Program-made: the position numbers and the translations under genes
Part shown: positions 59,733-64,000 of the stretch, in pieces
Numbering within the stretch: the stretch's first letter is position 1
How the letters are laid out: the number at the start of each line of letters is the position of its first letter
Notes under the pieces: generated by a model
What the model saw: only the letters and a program-made list of their open reading frames with translations
Told to the model about the DNA's origin: nothing
Database searches by the model: none
NCBI GenBank assembly: GCA_029990175.1
Contig: JARKIP010000614.1
Span: forward strand, 84,729 to 148,728
From: Petunia secreta
Lineage: Eukaryota; Streptophyta; Magnoliopsida; Solanales; Solanaceae
Length of the DNA stretch: 64,000 nucleotides
Direction: 5' to 3'

Positions 59733-61500
59733 GACTCGAGCTTAGCAATGAATGCAGCTAAACTGTTAAAAATAACCTATACATCAAGCTGTAGCGCATT
59801 CACTTTAACTTGCACAATGAAAAAGATTTTACAACTTGCGCCTTTGAACTTCTACTAATACTCAAGCTAGGCGAGACAAAGTCCGCAGACTTAACAGTAC
59901 CAACAGCTTTCTGTGAAATGTATTACTATACAAAATGATGCTGATTTTCACGCTTTCTATATAGCATCAATAAATATTAACTACTACTAAAACTTCAGCT
60001 AGGCGAGACAAAGTCCGCAGACTCGAGCTTAGCAACGAATCTAGCAAAACTGTTCTGATTTGCAGATACAAAACAATAATCTCCTTGCATCCTGTTTGCA
60101 AGTGTTCTAGAACTACTGCAAATCTACTTTCACGCAGAACCTAGAAATAAGACGATAACCCATTCCACCCTCATCATACAGTCTCAAAACCTCCCTCTTC
60201 CTATCTTTCTCTCAAGAACATATGATGACTGAAGCAGTTTAACTTGCCAATTAAGGACATATTAGTCAAAGAAAGTAGTCCTTTATCACCAGCTTGTGGA
60301 CTGAATGGTGGACATATACCTTTTGGAGGCATATTATAATAGTTCTATAATACTAATGCAGAGCAAACTGATACAGAAAGAATTTAACTTACATTCATAC
60401 ACAATGTAAAGAATTTTAATACTATCAACGTACTTTGAACCCTTACACAAATAGTCATCACCCCTTCACCTCTGGAACGAAGATAACCTCATTGACTTAG
60501 CAAGCTAAACTGTGACAAACAAAACATGACGTGCAAATTTTGGGCAGAAGGAGAAAACTGAGTTACCAGCTATGAATAAAAAAACAACAAATCCTTCTCT
60601 ACAATTGCTTTTTCTCTCCCAACAGCTGCTTTGGTCTGGAAGTTACCCAATCTGGCTTATTTTAAGACAATGGGCTTCCACATACCGTTGTAATTGAATA
60701 TTGACATACAAGAATCCAAGTTATTGTTTCATATCGGGAGATTCCGTAGCTTGCTTCTGAGTGTCACTGCTCTGCATGCCACTTTGCATTTCAAGTAGCT
60801 TCTGCTCCTCCTCATCAGCTTCTTGTGGATTTACATCTTTCGCGGCCTTGGGGTTATTGCTCGTGGACTGCTGGTACATTATGCCACCAGACACAATGCA
60901 ACAGATTTTACAAGTTGCATGTTCGCCCTACTACTAAAACTTCAACTAGGCGAGACAAAGTCCGCAGACTCGAGCTTAGCAATGAATGCAGCTAAACTGT
61001 TAAAAATAACCTATACAACAAGCTGTAGCGCATTCACTTTAACTTGCACAATGAAAAAGATTTTACAACTTGCGCCTTTGAACTTCTACTAATACTCAAG
61101 CTAGGCGAGACAAAGTCCGCAGACTCAACAGTACCAACAGCTTTCTGTGAAATGTATTACTATACAAAATGATGCTGATTTTCACGCTTTCTATATAGCA
61201 TCAATAAATATTAACTACTACTAAGAACTTCAGCTAGGCGAGACAAAGTCCGCAGACTCGAGCTTAGCAACGAAACTAGCAAAACTGCTAAAAAAACATA
61301 TACAACAAGCTGTAGCACATTCACTTTACCGTGCACAATGCCAAAAATTTTACAAGTTCCACCTTTGCACTTTTACTAATACTCAAACTAGGCGAGACAA
61401 AGTCCGCAGTCTCAAGAGTAGCAACAGCTTTCTGTGAAATGTATTACTATACACAATGATACTGATTTTAACACTTTCGATGTAGCATCAATAAATATTA
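59733..61500. repeat. Segmental repeats with CTAGGCGAGACAAAGTCCGC
   Basis: CTAGGCGAGACAAAGTCCGC occurs at about 59867, 60000, 60948, 61102, 61236 and 61389. A unit of about 300 bases (59733-60040) returns at 60967-61274 and, more diverged, at 61250-61500. About 900 bases of different sequence (60042-60940) separate the first two. Non-coding, possibly part of the Helitron body. Confidence 0.85.
60721..60879 (-). CDS. Unrecognised 52-residue ORF, possible captured last exon
   Basis: An ATG at 60879 leads to TAA at 60721 on the - strand. The peptide starts MYQQSTSNNPKAAKD and continues with an acidic, glutamine-rich stretch (EADEEEQKLLEMQ) to SPDMKQ. The wording looks like a real protein C-terminus rather than random frame: few rare residues, coherent charge. 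It may be the last exon of a host gene whose other exons are absent, for instance a fragment captured by the Helitron. I do not recognise the family and cannot rule out chance. Confidence 0.35.
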   Translation of the reverse strand: MYQQSTSNNPKAAKDVNPQEADEEEQKLLEMQSGMQSSDTQKQATESPDMKQ

Positions 61501-62191
61501 GCTATATGAAAATTAATGAAGAAATAACCACAAGGAAAGCATTTTATAAAAAGAATATGAAAAACCAAAAATTAGAAATCCAAAAGGTATTTCAGGAAGT
61601 TAAAGAGTCAAAACACATACTGCGGATCAACTGCAAATAGTCAAAACATGAAGTACAGATGAAAAACCACAAAGAAAGCATTTTATAAAAACAAAAAATA
61701 AAAAACCAAAAAGTAGAAATCCAAAATGGTATTTCAGGAAGTTAAAGACTCAAAACACATACAAAGAAGAAAAAAAACTGCTGCACTTGAAATTATGTCA
61801 ACCGCCAGTCTTCAAGGAACAAAACAGTGAGAATATTAGTCTCATCTAAGCAAAACACTTACCCACAAAAATCTTGAATCATATAATCTTCGTCCAATGG
61901 AAATCAAAGGAGAAAACATGGAAGAATCGACCAGATATACTTGGGAAACAAGAAAAAACTAGATCTTCCATGAATATTCCTACTGGTAAGAACTTACTGA
62001 TGTATCCATCTTTTTATGTAAAATTGACTGAATTTATGGTTGGGTAACTGTATGTTCCTGTATAAATAAACACTTTAAATTCACCAAACTTTGTTTTTTC
62101 AACAACTTTTGGTAAATGTTATTTAAAAATCTAGCTTCCAATACTGATATTTGAAATATTAGTTCTAAACATAATGTAACTGTTTCTACAG

Positions 62192-62941
62192 ACAGTAACG
62201 ATCAATCTGTGAAAGAGATTATGGAGACAGCCTGCACAAAAGAAACGACTATCCTTTGGGGAATATAACAAATGGTTAGTTTTTGTCTTGATCTTACTAT
62301 ATTTGTATCTTATTACGAAAAATATAAATGTTTAACCAAATAGATTTTTACAGTACCAAAACTTGCAAAAACATATCAGAAAAGGGAGAAGCAAATTTCA
62401 CTTCCTGATTTAAATGAACCTCCAGATTACCAAGGTAATAATACATTTTACTATTTATTATATAGTTTGCTTCAGGCTGTTTGTTATTGAGCTATACTAT
62501 ATTACATTCACCTTATTGAAATAATAAACGTTGAATATCTGTGAAATTTCAGGATTCTGTATTGTTGGTAAGGTAGATTTAAATTCACTATTTCAACAAT
62601 TTATTTTGACATATTAATTGTAAAAAGAATTTCGTTCATTCTACAGTGAATCGCGTGAAGCACATTCAAGAGGAATTACAATCTGCACAAAAGAAACAAT
62701 TAATTCATCGCATCATATAAGAAAAGGTTAGTTTTTTAATCTAAATAACTATCTGTGTATTATATATTTATATAAATTATATGGTTTACTCAATCTGATA
62801 ATCTACCACTAATGTTAATTACAGAATTTGAAAATACCCACCAAAAAAGGGGTAATGGAAATACAATTCCTTACTTAAATGAAGAGTCATCTACATGGGT
62901 TGAAGAGAACTTCACAGATTTAAATTGCTAATTCGGACGAT
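62192..62941 (+). pseudogene. Exon-like segments, duplicated, one with a DLNEPP motif
   Basis: The segment 62354-62434 lies between a TTTTTACAG acceptor and an AAG|GTAATA donor and encodes QKREKQISLPDLNEPPDYQ. DLNEPP fits the DLNxxP form of the EAR repression motif. 62825-62931 encodes a related peptide (IPYLNEESSTWVEENFTDLN) with a stop. The preceding pieces also match each other (CTGCACAAAAGAAAC at about 62233 and 62675), so a two-exon unit was duplicated about 460 bases apart. In-frame stops occur in the first piece of each unit, so no complete gene can be assembled. Function unknown. Confidence 0.35.
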
Positions 62942-63051
62942 CGAGGTAATGACATAGTCTGCGGAAATTAGACTCCTATTACAATGTCTTATTCGACTGT
63001 TACTTTGTTATCCAAACACTAGATATTAATTCTTATTTTCATGTGTTGCCT

Positions 63052-64000
63052 TGACACGACCCGGAATCCGGTTAGGCCGTGCGGGCACCCGACATCCTCC
63101 CAATGACCCGTCGGGCGAACCCTTACCAATTAAATTAGGAAAATAAATATAATAATTCATAAATAAGGACAAGACTTAAAAAAAATACAGACATACTGAT
63201 GTCTCTAAGCTGTATAAAGAAGTTACAGCCGACTACCCAACATATTAGGTTTAGGGCTATCCAGACTAGACATCTAAGAGTACAGAAGAAGACAAATACC
63301 TCCTGAAGGGAGCAAACTGCAACTGAAATAATAACAATAAACTGGTGGCCATCCGGAATGAAAGCTGGCTCACCCTGACAGCTGAAGTCGTCTTCGCTCC
63401 TTCACAACGTGGCAAACTCAATCTGGAGCGAACCTGCCGAAACGAAATAGATAGACAAGAAACAAACAACAAACAAGGGTGAGTCAAAAGGACTCAATAA
63501 GTGGGGCAGACTAGCCACCTCAAAGAATAGGATAGCTAGCCAGGGAGAAAAGAAACAGATAAACCAAATTCCTCTTATTTGAATTATGAAAAGGCAGAGC
63601 CAGATAATAACTAGAAATACGTATGGAATCACAAACTCATTAACCAACCAGAAACGTAAGATAGCCAGAACATCTAGGTATCCCGAACATATCAACAATC
63701 AGAAGTACATCATACTATCGCGGTGTTCAACCGATCCATATATTATACCGTTGCGGCGTGCAACCCGATCCATATATTTATACCGTTGCGGCGTGCAACC
63801 CGATCCGGCAACCAGAACACGAGCCAGAAATATATAGGCAAACTGAGATATGTCCACAACATGGTATGCATACCGCATACATAAAACACAATACAATACA
63901 CACTATAGTCAGTATGTGGGGCAATGAGATGGGATAAATGCGGTATGATACAATGCAGTCACATATGCCTGATACTATCTCCGGCGCTGGACTCTCATCG
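63052..64000 (-). mobile_element. Third LTR of the gypsy-type family, cut by the window end
   Basis: It starts TGACACGACCCGGAATCCGG, the reverse complement of the 3' end of the LTRs at 45797 and 52502, and stays alignable through AGTCGTCTTCGCTCCTTCAC and TCAATAAGTGGGGCAGACTA to the window edge (GGACTCTCATCG). Orientation is opposite to the full element. Inside it a different tandem unit (ACCGTTGCGGCGTGCAACCC, twice, plus a partial copy, about 63717-63802) stands where the other LTRs have GCAGGAGTATTCCGC. Confidence 0.9.

Noticed and set aside
62940..63052. Possible Helitron 3' end
   Set aside because: No GC-rich hairpin followed by CTRR-T was found between 57500 and 63052; the right end of the RPA element stays open.

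Overview
The window is nuclear DNA from a flowering plant. It has introns with GT-AG (and one GC-AG) borders, very AT-rich spacers, many nested transposable elements and a plant full-size ABCG (PDR) transporter gene. The style of the repeats (kilobase-long LTRs ending in a CACGACCC-type motif, Helitrons carrying RPA-like genes, Stowaway-like MITEs) suggests a eudicot, most likely Solanaceae. That placement is inference from memory of repeat families, not a database result.

Layout. 1-2160 is the decayed 3' part of a Ty3/gypsy element (integrase) with an odd cluster of GCGATCGC palindromes. 2161-6030 is AT-rich spacer with short direct repeats and a gypsy-like remnant. 6077-21548 is the one substantial host gene, a 24-exon PDR-type ABC transporter on the + strand. 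I traced its exons by splice sites and conserved motifs. They add up to about 1,432 residues if one single-base frameshift in exon 1 is ignored. Its 6.3-kb first intron holds two MITEs and a TIR element that is itself split by a 2.8-kb solo LTR with a perfect 5-bp target duplication. 21840-32262 holds two neighbouring members of one ATACA-rich element family. The first is interrupted by a complete but frameshifted Ty1/copia element (23792-30525, - strand) with a 5-bp target duplication. 32900-37090 contains a small hAT-like MITE, a 2.2-kb inverted-repeat element, a short Helitron with its hairpin and CTAG end, and a Stowaway-like MITE. 38864-42289 is an 888-bp segment present twice in direct orientation, separated by organelle-like DNA and a copia LTR.

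From 42381 a second Helitron-like element begins. It carries an RPA70-like single-strand DNA-binding protein gene (42851 to about 57497). The first intron of that gene was invaded by a 9.3-kb Ty3/gypsy-type LTR element (43202-52502) with two 2.5-2.6 kb LTRs, a tRNA-Met primer site, a polypurine tract and a 5-bp target duplication. The rest (57500-63050) is repeat-rich, with segmental duplications, one unrecognised 52-codon minus-strand ORF and a pair of exon-like segments, one with a DLNEPP motif. The window ends inside a third LTR of the same gypsy family, on the - strand.

How it fits together: the transporter is the only gene likely to serve the host cell. The RPA-like gene most plausibly belongs to the Helitron. 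Most of the remainder is successive layers of transposition whose order can be read from nesting and target-site duplications. I did not find an operon-like or defence-like new system. The most unusual structures are the homologous LTRs with different internal minisatellites, the duplicated segment with foreign filler, and the RPA Helitron split by a retrotransposon.
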